A stretch of 64,000 nucleotides of DNA from Paraburkholderia sejongensis (lineage in GTDB: Bacteria; Pseudomonadota; Gammaproteobacteria; Burkholderiales; Burkholderiaceae), in the NCBI RefSeq assembly GCF_020880815.1, contig NZ_JAJITD010000001.1, forward strand, positions 248,001 through 312,000, given 5' to 3'. The position numbers were made by a program, and so were the translations under genes. Below are positions 54,387 to 62,952 of this stretch, piece after piece. Under the pieces are notes generated by a model that made no database searches, had not been told where the DNA came from, and saw only the letters and a program-made list of their open reading frames with translations. Positions within the stretch are counted from its first letter, which is position 1. Every line of letters starts with the position of its first letter.

Positions 54387-55805
54387 TCACGCGCCAAGCA
54401 GGCTTTGACCGCAGACCCGCACGACCTGGCCGGTCACGCCCGCGCTGCCCGGCTGCGCGAGCCACGCGATGGTGTGCGCGACATCGACCGGCTGGCCGCC
54501 CTGGCTCATCGAGTTCATCCGGCGGCCGGCTTCGCGGATCGCCAGCGGAATCTTCGCGGTCATCTGCGTTTCGATGAAGCCCGGCGCGACCGCGTTGATC
54601 GTAATCCCACGCGCACGCAGCCGCGGCGCCATGCTCTGCACGCGGCCGATCACGCCGGCCTTCGAGGTCGCGTAATTGGTCTGGCCGGGATTGCCGGCGA
54701 TCCCGCTGATCGACGACACCGCGACGATGCGCCCGCCGTCGCGCAGGATGCCGCCGGCGAGCAGCGCGTCGTCGATGCGCTCCTGCGCGGTCAGGTTGAT
54801 GTCGAGCACGCTTTGCCACGCGGCTTCGGTCATCTTCGCGATGGTTTTGTCCTTCGTGATGCCGGCGTTGTGCACGACGATGTCGACGCCGAGTTCGTCG
54901 AGCGCGGCGGCGATCTGCGCGGGCGCTTCGGGCGCGGCGATGTCGAACGTCAGCGCGCTGCCGTGCAACTGGCCGATGGTGGCGTCGAGCGCGTCGCGCG
55001 CGCTCGGGATGTCGAGGCCGATCACGTGCGCGCCGTCGGCCGCGAGCACCTCGGCGATCGCCGCGCCGATCCCGCGCGCGGCGCCGGTCACGAGCGCGCG
55101 CCGGCCGGCGAGCGGCTGGCGCCAGTCGAACGGGGCGGCGGCCGCGGGGTTCTCTGGCGCGCTCGCGTCGATCCGCACCACCTGACCCGACACATAGGCC
55201 GAACGCGGCGACAGGAAAAAGCGCAGCGTCGCGTCGAGCCCGTGTTCGGCGCCGTCGGCGACATACACCAGGTTCGCGGTGCTGCCGCGCCGCGCTTCCT
55301 TGCCGAGCGAGCGGGTGAGGCCTTCGAGCGCGCGCTGCGCGGTCCATTGGCGCGGACTCGCGCAGGCCTCTGGCGGGCGGCCCAGCACGACGATCCGCGC
55401 GCATTTGCCGAGCGAGCGCAGCGTGTCGTGAAAGAAGCGGTAGAGCGGTTCGAGCTGACAGCTGTCCTCGATGCCGCTCGCGTCGAACAGCAACGCGGCG
55501 AGCTTGCCGGCCGAGCCGCTCTCGGCCGGCTCGAAGCGGCCGGTCATCAAGCCGTGGCGGGTGGCGAGCGGCACCCAGGCGGGCGCGCTGTCGTGCGCGA
55601 CGCTGGTCATCCCGACGCTCGCGACCAGCTTCGCGAGCGCGTCGAACAGGCGCGGTTCGCGGCCCGCGCCGATCGCGATCAGGCCGTCGAACTCGGGCCG
55701 GTCCGCGCGGTAGCGGCGCAGCACCTCCGGCTTCGGCAGCCCGAGCGAGCGGGCCAGCCGCTCGCCGAACGGCGAGTTGACGAACTTCAGGTAGGAGTCG
55801 TTCAT
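54387..55805 (-). CDS. fabG4: high-molecular-weight 3-ketoacyl reductase (FabG4 type)
   Basis: A 472-residue two-domain short-chain dehydrogenase. The N-terminal ~215 residues are a degenerate Rossmann-like domain. The C-terminal domain has the cofactor motif TGAARGIGAA (about 239-248), NAG, a catalytic Ser in VAVSSISG, and Tyr-x3-Lys in NYATSKAG. Usual FabG has ~245 residues; this layout is that of mycobacterial FabG4, which acts on 3-ketoacyl-CoA with NADH. The start at 55805 follows GGAG. It is encoded between fadE and maoC. Confidence 0.88.
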   Translation of the reverse strand: MNDSYLKFVNSPFGERLARSLGLPKPEVLRRYRADRPEFDGLIAIGAGREPRLFDALAKLVASVGMTSVAHDSAPAWVPLATRHGLMTGRFEPAESGSAGKLAALLFDASGIEDSCQLEPLYRFFHDTLRSLGKCARIVVLGRPPEACASPRQWTAQRALEGLTRSLGKEARRGSTANLVYVADGAEHGLDATLRFFLSPRSAYVSGQVVRIDASAPENPAAAAPFDWRQPLAGRRALVTGAARGIGAAIAEVLAADGAHVIGLDIPSARDALDATIGQLHGSALTFDIAAPEAPAQIAAALDELGVDIVVHNAGITKDKTIAKMTEAAWQSVLDINLTAQERIDDALLAGGILRDGGRIVAVSSISGIAGNPGQTNYATSKAGVIGRVQSMAPRLRARGITINAVAPGFIETQMTAKIPLAIREAGRRMNSMSQGGQPVDVAHTIAWLAQPGSAGVTGQVVRVCGQSLLGA

Positions 55806-55850
55806 GTTGTTGTTGCTCCGCTGGTCACGCGCGCGCGGGCGGCGCTTGCA

Positions 55851-55898
55851 AGGGCCTATGAAAGGGCTTTTGAAAGAGCCTTTGAAAAGGCTCTCGCA
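55851..55898. repeat. 12-bp tandem repeat with hairpin
   Basis: Four imperfect 12-bp units (55851, 55863, 55875 and 55887; type AGGGCTTTTGAA). The last two also form a 9-bp perfect stem (55875-55883 with 55886-55894). The array lies just upstream of fabG4 in the fadE-fabG4 gap. Confidence 0.85.
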
Positions 55899-55932
55899 AG
55901 CATCGCTTGACCGCGCCGGACGTTTGTCAGTG

Positions 55933-55965
55933 TGCCTTGAGTTTGCCCTGAGTTTGCCTTGAGTT
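55933..55965. repeat. 11-bp tandem repeat, three units
   Basis: TGCCTTGAGTT, TGCCCTGAGTT and TGCCTTGAGTT follow one another (55933-55943, 55944-55954, 55955-55965) in the fadE-fabG4 gap. Confidence 0.88.
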
Positions 55966-56026
55966 GCGCGCCTGCGGTGGGCTTTACCGTGCCGCGCCAC
56001 GGGTTTTTTATCTAAAGGGCGCGTCG

Positions 56027-58525
56027 TCAGGCTGCCAGTTCCAGCGATTTGTCCAGCGCGTCCCTGCGTTTTTGCAGGCTCGCGAGCATGTCGAAGTCGG
56101 CCGGGAAATCGTCGACCTTCACGACCTCGGCGCCGAACCGCGCGTAGTCGTCGAGCACGCGCCGCTCGTCCGCGTCGAGCAGACCTTGCTGGTGCGCGCG
56201 CTCGGTCCACGCGGCCAGTTGCGGCAGGCTTTGCGGCATCGGTTCGAGCAGCCCCTGCTTGACCGCGTCGCGCAGCTTCTGGTCGATCTGCGTGAAGCGC
56301 GGTTGCAGCGCGAACACCAGCTCGCCGTAGCCGAGCGCATCGACGTCCGGATGCGGCACGTACGAGTCGGAGACCAGCCGCTCGCGCGCGGCGCCCGGCG
56401 TTTGCATCAGTTCGGCGATCTCGCCGCCGAGTCGGTCCGACGGCTCGCGATGCGGCAGCCCGAACGGGAACGCGAGCACCCGCACCAACGTCGCGGCGAG
56501 CCGGTTCGGGTAGTTCGCGAGCACGCCGTCGAGCGCCTGCTGGGCCTTGTACAGCGAGTCCTCGACGCCCCAGCGCACGAGCGGCAGATCGGCTTGCTGC
56601 CGTCCTTCGTCCTCGAAACGCTTGAGCGTCGCCGAGATCAGGTAGAGCTGCGAGAGCACGTCGCCGAGGCGCCCGGAAATGCGCTCGCGGCGCTTCAGAT
56701 CGCCGCCGAGCACGAACATCGACACATCGGCGAGCAGCGCGAACACCGTCGCGAGCCGGGTGGCCGCGCGGTAGTACGGATTGAGCGGCGCATACGCACG
56801 GCGCGGCTTCGCAATCAGCGCGCTGCCGCCGAGCCCATAGACGACGCTGCGCACCACGTTCGACAGCGTAAAGCTCAGATGTCCGAAGAATGCCGCGTCG
56901 AACTCGCGCAGCGCTTTCGCGCGATCCGGCTCGCGGGTCGCGCTCATTTCCTTGAGCACGTACGGATGACAGCGGATCGCGCCCTGGCCGAAGATGATCA
57001 GGCAGCGCGTCAGAATATTCGCGCCTTCGACGGTGATCGCGATCGGCACCTGCTGATACGCGCGCGCCAGAAAATTCGACGGCCCCATGCAGATGCCCTT
57101 GCCGGCGGCGACGTCCATCCCGTCGTTGATCACGCTGCGGGCGCGCTCGGTGATGTGATATTTGGCGATCGCCGAAATCACCGACGGCTTTTCGCCGAGG
57201 TCGACCGCGTGCGCGGACAGGCGGCGCGCGGCGTCCATCACGTACAGGTTGCCGCCCATCCGGCCGAGCGCTTCCTGCACGCCCTCGAACTTGCCGACGG
57301 CGGTGCGGAACTGCCGCCGGATCGCCGCGTATGCGCCGGTGCCGCGCACCGCGATCTTCGCCATCCCGACATTCGACGACGGCAGCGAAATCGCCCGGCC
57401 CGCGGCCAGGCATTCCATCAGCATGCGCCAGCCGTTGCCGACCTGGTCGCGCCCGCCGATCACCCAGTCGAGCGGAATGAACACGTCCTTGCCCGAGTTC
57501 GGCCCGTTCTGGAACACCGCGTTCAGCGGCCAGTGACGGCGGCCGATGTTCACGCCCGGGTGGTCGGTCGGAATCAGCGCGCAGGTGATGCCGGGTTCGT
57601 CGTTCGGCCCGAGCAGGTGGTCCGGATCGAGCGCGCGGAACGCGAGACCGAGCACGGTCGCGATCGGGCCGAGCGTGATGTAGCGCTTGTCCCACGTGAC
57701 GCGAAAACCGAGCGTCTCGCGGCCGTCGTGGATACCTTTGCAGACGATGCCGACATCCGGAATCGCGGCCGCGTCGGAACCCGCGTACGGGCTCGTCAGC
57801 GCGAAGCACGGGATGTCTTCGCCACGCGCGAGACGCGGCAGATAGTGGTTTTTCTGCGCTTCGGTGCCGTAGTGCATCAGCAGTTCGGCGGGCCCGAGCG
57901 AGTTCGGCACCATCACCGATACCGCCGCGGCCGAGCAGCGCGTCGCGAGCTTCATGATGACCTGCGAATGCGCGTAGGCGGAGAACTGTTTGCCGCCGTA
58001 CTGCTTCGGAATGATCATGCCGAGAAAGCCGCGCTCCTTGATGAACCGCCACGTTTGCGGCGACAGGTCCTGCCAGAGCATCGTGGTCTCCCAGTCGTTC
58101 GCGAGGTCGCACAGCTGCTCGCATTCGACATCGAGAAACGACTGTTCTTCAGCAGTGAGCGTGGCCGGGCCGTAGCCGAGTAGCGTGTCCCAGTGCGGGC
58201 GGCCCGAGAACAGTTGCGCGTCCCACCAGACGGTGCCCGCTTCGATCGCGTCGCGCTCGGTCGGCGACATCTGCGGCAGGATCTTGCGGAACAGCTCGAA
58301 CACCGGCTTGGTCAGCCACGCGCGGCGCAGCGCCTTGAGCGTCAGCACCAGCGCGGGGAGTACGAACACCAGCGCGAGCACGGTGGCGAGCAGGGGACCG
58401 GCCGCGCCGCTCAGCTGCGCGGCCGCGACCCACACGATCAGCGCGGCGAGCCACCAGGCGGCGCGGGCCTGGACGTAGACGAGGGCGAGCGCGGCGACGA
58501 CGAGCGCGAGCATGAACCACGGCAT
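56027..58525 (-). CDS. fadE: membrane-associated acyl-CoA dehydrogenase FadE
   Basis: An 832-residue FadE-type enzyme (E. coli 814). Two N-terminal hydrophobic helices (about 3-65) are followed by the acyl-CoA dehydrogenase fold (about 110-520: FIKERGFLGMIIPKQYGGKQFS, CFALTSPYAGSDA, TRCLIIFGQGAIRCHP). A long C-terminal FadE domain completes it. It makes the first double bond of beta-oxidation. The start at 58525 is chosen because AGGAGG lies upstream and the helix begins here; the frame is open for 65 more codons without a site. It lies downstream of the tetR gene. Confidence 0.92.
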   Translation of the reverse strand: MPWFMLALVVAALALVYVQARAAWWLAALIVWVAAAQLSGAAGPLLATVLALVFVLPALVLTLKALRRAWLTKPVFELFRKILPQMSPTERDAIEAGTVWWDAQLFSGRPHWDTLLGYGPATLTAEEQSFLDVECEQLCDLANDWETTMLWQDLSPQTWRFIKERGFLGMIIPKQYGGKQFSAYAHSQVIMKLATRCSAAAVSVMVPNSLGPAELLMHYGTEAQKNHYLPRLARGEDIPCFALTSPYAGSDAAAIPDVGIVCKGIHDGRETLGFRVTWDKRYITLGPIATVLGLAFRALDPDHLLGPNDEPGITCALIPTDHPGVNIGRRHWPLNAVFQNGPNSGKDVFIPLDWVIGGRDQVGNGWRMLMECLAAGRAISLPSSNVGMAKIAVRGTGAYAAIRRQFRTAVGKFEGVQEALGRMGGNLYVMDAARRLSAHAVDLGEKPSVISAIAKYHITERARSVINDGMDVAAGKGICMGPSNFLARAYQQVPIAITVEGANILTRCLIIFGQGAIRCHPYVLKEMSATREPDRAKALREFDAAFFGHLSFTLSNVVRSVVYGLGGSALIAKPRRAYAPLNPYYRAATRLATVFALLADVSMFVLGGDLKRRERISGRLGDVLSQLYLISATLKRFEDEGRQQADLPLVRWGVEDSLYKAQQALDGVLANYPNRLAATLVRVLAFPFGLPHREPSDRLGGEIAELMQTPGAARERLVSDSYVPHPDVDALGYGELVFALQPRFTQIDQKLRDAVKQGLLEPMPQSLPQLAAWTERAHQQGLLDADERRVLDDYARFGAEVVKVDDFPADFDMLASLQKRRDALDKSLELAA

Positions 58526-58742
58526 GACGTTTCCTCCTGTTTCAATACGGCGTGCGAACGCATCCGCGACAGCATGGACGGCTCGCGTTGTGTCGATCTG
58601 TTTATCGGTAGTGCTGCAATTGGCGCGCCATCGGCGCGGCCTGGTGTGGCGTGGTGAGGTTGGGTGCGGCCGGACGGCTTCGGCTGGAGCCGTCCGGGCG
58701 ATGCGTGCGCGCGGCAGCAAGCGCGCTTATGCGTTCACGCAC

Positions 58743-59738
58743 TCACGCGGTGCCGTGCAGCAGGTGCTGGAACGTCGCCGAAGCGGTTTCGATACCGGCG
58801 CCGCGGGTTGGGTCGTCGGCCGGATCGCCGTCGATCGAGCGGGGCGCCTGCGCGGTCCCGTTCGACGCGGCCTGCGAGAGCGCCGTGCCATTGGCGCCTT
58901 CGTGCCGCTGCGGGTGCGCTTGCGCGTGGGGCTGCGTCTGCTCCGGCTGCTGCTCCTGCTGCTCCTGCTCCTGTGCCGCTGGCGCGCCTTGCTGTGCGCA
59001 AGCCGCCGGGCCGTCCAGACCGTCCGCATTGCCGTCGGCCGCATCGCCTAGCACCGCCGCGAAGGTGGCCAGTTGCGAGCTGTCCGGCAGCGGCGCCTTC
59101 AGCGCGGCGACCATCAGCGACGCGAGCCGCGCGATCAGCTGCAGATCGTCCATCGACTTGCCCTGCGAGAACTCGGAAAGCAGGCTGTCGGTATCGCTGC
59201 CGGCCAGCACCCCGGACAGCGCGCCGATCGCGAAGTGCAGCCGCCAGCCGAGTTCTTCGCGCGGCAGATGCGGCAGCGCGCGCTGGAACGCAGAGAAGAA
59301 ACGCACCGCGACCGACTCGTAATGCGCGTTCAGAAAGTCGCGGATGAATGCCGACGGATCGGTGTACGCGCGCCCGAGCAAACGCAGAAACGCCTTGCCG
59401 CCGACGCGCGGATCGCGCGAGAGCCGCAGCGCCGGAATGAACATCGCGCCGAGCACGTGCTCGCAGGTCAGGCGCTCGCCGAGCAGCGCGTCGAAGCGGT
59501 CGAGCAGCTTCAGGCGCTCCTGATTGAGCCGGTCCAGGCGGCGCGACAGCATCGAATGAATCAGCGATTCCTTGCTGCCGAAGTGATAGTTGACCGCCGC
59601 CAGATTGACTTCGGCACGCGAAGTAATTTGCCGCAGCGACATGGCTTCATAACCGCAATCGATGAACAGCGTCTCGGCCGCGTCGAGAATGCGGGACTTG
59701 GTATCGCCGGCGTGCCGGCCTGTTGTGCGAACTGCCAT
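58743..59738 (-). CDS. TetR-family regulator of the fatty-acid cluster
   Basis: A 331-residue TetR protein. The helix-turn-helix is at about 12-58 (SRILDAAETLFIDCGYEAMSLRQITSRAEVNLAAVNYHFGSKESL). The ligand domain with a PsrA-like C-terminal part extends to about 235. It then carries a ~90-residue tail rich in Gln, Ala, Pro and Gly that is not part of the fold. It is the first gene of the minus-strand cluster; a near-perfect palindrome precedes it. It probably represses the cluster until acyl-CoA is present (inferred). Confidence 0.85.
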   Translation of the reverse strand: MAVRTTGRHAGDTKSRILDAAETLFIDCGYEAMSLRQITSRAEVNLAAVNYHFGSKESLIHSMLSRRLDRLNQERLKLLDRFDALLGERLTCEHVLGAMFIPALRLSRDPRVGGKAFLRLLGRAYTDPSAFIRDFLNAHYESVAVRFFSAFQRALPHLPREELGWRLHFAIGALSGVLAGSDTDSLLSEFSQGKSMDDLQLIARLASLMVAALKAPLPDSSQLATFAAVLGDAADGNADGLDGPAACAQQGAPAAQEQEQQEQQPEQTQPHAQAHPQRHEGANGTALSQAASNGTAQAPRSIDGDPADDPTRGAGIETASATFQHLLHGTA

Positions 59739-59783
59739 ATTGCGTCTCCCAGTTGCCGGACTTGCCGGCTCGCAAACAAGCGA

Positions 59784-59801
59784 TTCAAATTCGTATTTGA
59801 A
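59784..59801. promoter_or_regulatory. palindromic operator upstream of tetR
   Basis: TTCAAAT-TCGT-ATTTGAA is a perfect 7-bp inverted repeat, 46 bases before the tetR start. It looks like the symmetric sites of TetR-type fatty-acid regulators. A weaker half-like sequence TTCAATACGG is seen at 58541-58550 just upstream of fadE. Confidence 0.65.
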
Positions 59802-59927
59802 ACAACCGTTTTTTTTCAGGATAAGGAAAGTGGATGCGGACGATCAAGGGGCTGTCTCGACTAACTCCTCTAGAAGACCTGACGAAGGTCGACTTTCCCG
59901 GCTGCGCGGTTCGTCGATTCCGCGCGG

Positions 59928-59966
59928 AAAATAAAAAAGGCCGTTCCGAACGAATCGGAACGGCCT
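59928..59966 (-). terminator. minus-strand intrinsic terminator
   Basis: A 12-bp perfect stem (59938-59949 with 59955-59966) is followed, on the minus strand, by a run of T (complement of 59933-59938), then ATTTT. It would end transcripts coming from the MFS gene or from the hairpin region. Confidence 0.85.
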
Positions 59967-60112
59967 CGTATAGCTGGCGATCTGGTTTTGGCCTCGCATC
60001 CGTCGCGGGGTCGACCCGCGCGTTGCGTATAGGTGACGCGCTTTGGCGTCGTGGCGGTTCGAACCGCCTTGGCGGCTATTGTGCCCTGAAACGCGCCGGC
60101 ACAATAGCCGTT
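59967..60112 (-). ncRNA. candidate structured small RNA or 3'UTR
   Basis: Read on the minus strand, four hairpins follow each other. A 13-bp perfect stem (60073-60085 with 60098-60110, 12-base loop) comes first. Next is a 16-base palindrome GGCGGTTCGAACCGCC (60053-60068), then GACGC/GCGTC (60035-60039 with 60046-60050), then CGCGGG/CCCGCG (60004-60009 with 60015-60020). The terminator at 59928-59966 comes last. A possible promoter TTGAAG-N17-TATTGT lies at the upstream end. This is either an independent RNA or the processed 3' end of the MFS mRNA; no known RNA family is recognised. Confidence 0.4.
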
Positions 60113-60172
60113 TAGTTCGAACGCTTCAAGCTCGGTGCCATGAGGGCGGCGCGGCTTTTACACGCGGCCTTC

Positions 60173-60220
60173 ATGCGTCACCCCGTGCATCACCCCATGC
60201 GTCACCTCATGCGTGTCCGC
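60173..60220. repeat. 12-bp tandem repeat across the MFS stop codon
   Basis: Four imperfect 12-bp units of ATGCGTCACCCC type begin at 60173, 60185, 60197 and 60209. They span the 3' end of the MFS gene and its stop (60207-60209), so variation could alter the C-terminus. Confidence 0.8.
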
Positions 60221-61442
60221 CCGCGGTCTGCGCGCCCAACTCGCGCGCCGACTGCGTCATGTCGATGCCGCGCCGCTCGCGGCTGAACGGAATCAGCGCG
60301 CAGATCACGATCGCGACAATGCCGATCACGATCGCCATCACCAGCGCATAGTTGTTGCCGTGCATTTCGGCGATCTTCGATTGCAGCGGCCCGTTGACCG
60401 ACGCGATCAGATTGCCGAGCTGATACACGAGACCGGGGAAGGTCGCGCGAATTTCATCGGGCGAGATTTCGTTCAGGTGCACCGGGATCACGCCCCACGC
60501 GCCTTGTACCGAGATCTGCATCAGGAATGCGCCGAGCGCGAGCAGCGCCGGCGTGCTCGAGAATGCCCACAGCGGCAGCACCGGCAGCGCGATCAACGCG
60601 GAGATGAAGATCGCGCGTTTGCGGCCGATCTTCTCCGACGCCCAACCGAAGAACAGCCCGCCGCAGATCGCGCCGACGTTCAGCGTGATCGTGATCCACG
60701 ACACCGTATGCGCGTCGAACTGGTGCTGCACGCGCAGGAAAGTCGGATACAGATCCTGCGAGCCGTGCGAGAAGAAGTTGAACGCGGTCATCAGGATGAT
60801 CGCGTAGATCGACAGACCGACGTTCTGTTTGAGCGTTGCGACGAGGCCCGGACGGGCGCGCTTTTCGAGCGTCCTGAACGCGGGCGATTCCGGCACGTGC
60901 GCGCGGATGTACAGCACGAGCAGCGCCGGCAGCACGCCGACGAAGAACATCCCGCGCCAGCCGATGTATTGATAGAACACGCCGAACACGATCGACGCGA
61001 GCAGATAGCCGCTCGGATAGCCGGCCTGCAACAGGCCGGAGACGATGCCGCGCGATTTCGGCGGCACGGTCTCCATCGTCAGCGCGCCGCCGACGCCCCA
61101 TTCGCCGCCCATCGCGATACCGAACAGCGCGCGCAGGACCAGCAGCGTCATCAGGTTCGGCGACAGACCGGACAGCAATTCGAGCAGCGAGAAACACGCG
61201 ATGTTGATCATCAGCGTCGGACGGCGGCCGTATTTGTCGGCGAGCCAGCCGAAAATCAGCGCGCCGAGCGGACGCATCATTAACGTCAGCATGATCGCGA
61301 CCGCCACCGACGGAATATCGGTATTGAATTCCTGGGCGATATCTTTCAGCACGAATACCATCAGAAAGAAATCGAATGCGTCGAGCGTCCAGCCGAGATA
61401 CGCGGCGATCGTGACGTTTCTCTGTTCCCGGGTCCAGCTCAT
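60207..61442 (-). CDS. MFS transporter, sialate:H+ symporter / lactate-permease-like family
   Basis: A 411-residue 12-helix major facilitator. The N-terminus has LGWTLDAFDFFLMVFVL (about 16-32), typical of the SHS/JEN-like carboxylate transporters. Motif A is GWLADKYGRRPTLM (about 65-78) with a repeat, GWASEKIGRKRAIF, in the second half. GGEWGVGGALTMETVP lies in helix 4-5. Members carry lactate, pyruvate, sialate or other monocarboxylates; the substrate here is unknown. The start at 61442 follows AGGAGAAC. It stands alone on the minus strand. Confidence 0.85.
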   Translation of the reverse strand: MSWTREQRNVTIAAYLGWTLDAFDFFLMVFVLKDIAQEFNTDIPSVAVAIMLTLMMRPLGALIFGWLADKYGRRPTLMINIACFSLLELLSGLSPNLMTLLVLRALFGIAMGGEWGVGGALTMETVPPKSRGIVSGLLQAGYPSGYLLASIVFGVFYQYIGWRGMFFVGVLPALLVLYIRAHVPESPAFRTLEKRARPGLVATLKQNVGLSIYAIILMTAFNFFSHGSQDLYPTFLRVQHQFDAHTVSWITITLNVGAICGGLFFGWASEKIGRKRAIFISALIALPVLPLWAFSSTPALLALGAFLMQISVQGAWGVIPVHLNEISPDEIRATFPGLVYQLGNLIASVNGPLQSKIAEMHGNNYALVMAIVIGIVAIVICALIPFSRERRGIDMTQSARELGAQTAGGHA

Positions 61443-61787
61443 TGATTGTTCTCCTGTGTCTCCATAAACCCGCGTTTTAACGCGAATGGCTCGTGGCCCG
61501 TAGCGCGTTATGCGAGGCGGCTGTGGCCGAGTGTACGCCGAGAGTTAAGCGCTTGCATGGTTCAGTCCGGCCTTATCGGTGTTAATCCCGACAGCAAATT
61601 CCGTGCTGAATCCGCATTGCATAATTAATGTCCGGTAAATGTAATGGTTGTATTAAAGATGTCGGTATTCGTGTTTGTTGTTTGTAAAGTTAATCCGGTT
61701 TTTACGGCTGCCCGTCATTGACGATATGCAAAAGCGCCGGCTTACCAGGCAGTGACGGCAGGGCCGGCATCGCCTTCGGAGTACTGC
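61443..61787. other. 345-bp gap between the MFS and yihY genes
   Basis: AT-richer than its surroundings from about 61600 to 61720, which suits a promoter for the MFS gene, but no hexamers could be fixed with confidence. On the minus strand a weak GCCGGC/GCCGGC pairing followed by CTTTT near 61730 might end the yihY transcript. Confidence 0.4.
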
Positions 61788-62747
61788 TCATTGCTCGCGC
61801 GTCGCATCGCCGGGTTCGGCGGCCGCGCGGTCGAACGACGAGCCGCTTGCGTGCCGGCCGGTGTCGCCGGCGGTATGGCCGCTCGCGCGGCACAGCGCGG
61901 CGGTGACTTCCGAGCCGAGCAGAAACACCACCGCACAGAAGTACAGCCACATCATCAGCACGGCCAGCGAGCCCGCCGCGCCGAACACGCCCGCGGTGCC
62001 CGCACGCGCGAGATAGAGACTGAACAGATGCCGGCCCACGGTGAACAGCAGACTCGCGACCACGCCGCCGGCCAGCGCGGGCCGCAGCGGTACCGAGGTG
62101 TCGGGCAGCCACTTGATCAGCGCGCCCAGGCCGACCGCCAGAATGACAAAACCGAATAGCGATTGCGCCGCCTGGGCGATCGTGCCCAGCGTCGAATTAC
62201 CGAAGATCATGCCGCCGACCGTCGTGATCGCCGCATCGAGCACCAGCGACACGACCAGCAGAAAGCTCAGACCGATCAGCAGTCCGATCGATACGAGCCG
62301 GGCTCGCAGCACCAGTGCGATCCCCGCGATCCCTTTGCGCGACTGCGCGGCGAACACGATGTCGAGCGCGGTATTGAGCGACGCGAAGGTCGCCGATGCG
62401 CCGACCAGCAACAGCACGACCGAGAACGCCGCGGCGACGCCGCTGCCGCCCGCGTAATGCGCGTGGACGACGATGTCCTGCATCGCCTGCGCGGCCTCTT
62501 TGCCGAGCAGGAACTGCACCTGCGCGAAGAAGCGTCCCTGAGCGATGTCGCGGCCGAAGATCCAGCCGATCACCGCGAGCACCAGCAGCAGCGTCGGCGC
62601 CAACGAAAAGGCCGAGTAGAACGCGATGCTCGCGCCGAGCATCGGGCAGCGGTCCGACATGAAGCGGGTGACGGTGTCGCTCGCGACGTGTAGCGCGCGG
62701 AACCGGCCGGCGGAGCGGGGCGACGCGTACGATGACGGTTTTTGCAT
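61788..62747 (-). CDS. YihY/BrkB-family membrane protein
   Basis: A 319-residue integral membrane protein with six predicted helices. It matches the YihY/BrkB family by the motif FMSDRCPMLGASIAFYSAFSLAPTLLLVLAVIG near the N-terminus and YLARAGTAGVFGAAGSLAVLMMWLYF near the C-terminus. The biochemical role of the family is not settled. The start at 62747 follows AGAGGAC; the frame is open for 69 more codons but without a site. The C-terminus is polar and Ala/Gly-rich. Confidence 0.85.
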   Translation of the reverse strand: MQKPSSYASPRSAGRFRALHVASDTVTRFMSDRCPMLGASIAFYSAFSLAPTLLLVLAVIGWIFGRDIAQGRFFAQVQFLLGKEAAQAMQDIVVHAHYAGGSGVAAAFSVVLLLVGASATFASLNTALDIVFAAQSRKGIAGIALVLRARLVSIGLLIGLSFLLVVSLVLDAAITTVGGMIFGNSTLGTIAQAAQSLFGFVILAVGLGALIKWLPDTSVPLRPALAGGVVASLLFTVGRHLFSLYLARAGTAGVFGAAGSLAVLMMWLYFCAVVFLLGSEVTAALCRASGHTAGDTGRHASGSSFDRAAAEPGDATREQ

Positions 62748-62952
62748 GGTGTCCTCTGCGGGCGGCGGTCGCGCGAACCGGTGCGCTGCGCGCGATCGAC
62801 GGTAACGATGGTCGTTGCGCGCTAGTTGCAGCACGACGCGCGCCCGCTCTTGACGCGGATGGCGCGGCGCGTGCTGCGGGGACGTTTGAACCGCCGGCTG
62901 CTCTTCGCTACTCTTCGTTATCTTTCGTCCCTCCATTTGCCTCATCGCCGTC

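Larger units (their letters stand above)
59739..60206. other. structured region between tetR and the MFS gene
   Basis: A 468-base gap with the tetR operator on the left, a minus-strand terminator at 59928-59966, and a run of hairpins from 60004 to 60110, listed separately. No protein-coding gene was recognised. Confidence 0.6.

Noticed and set aside
55806..58124. Upstream extension of the fabG4 frame to a protein of 1245 residues
   Set aside because: The extra part lies on the same strand, in another frame over fadE. A ribosome binding site and the family N-terminus place the start at 55805.
60053..60068. GGCGGTTCGAACCGCC looks like a tRNA T-arm
   Set aside because: It is a simple palindrome. 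No acceptor, D or anticodon stems at the right distances could be drawn on either strand.
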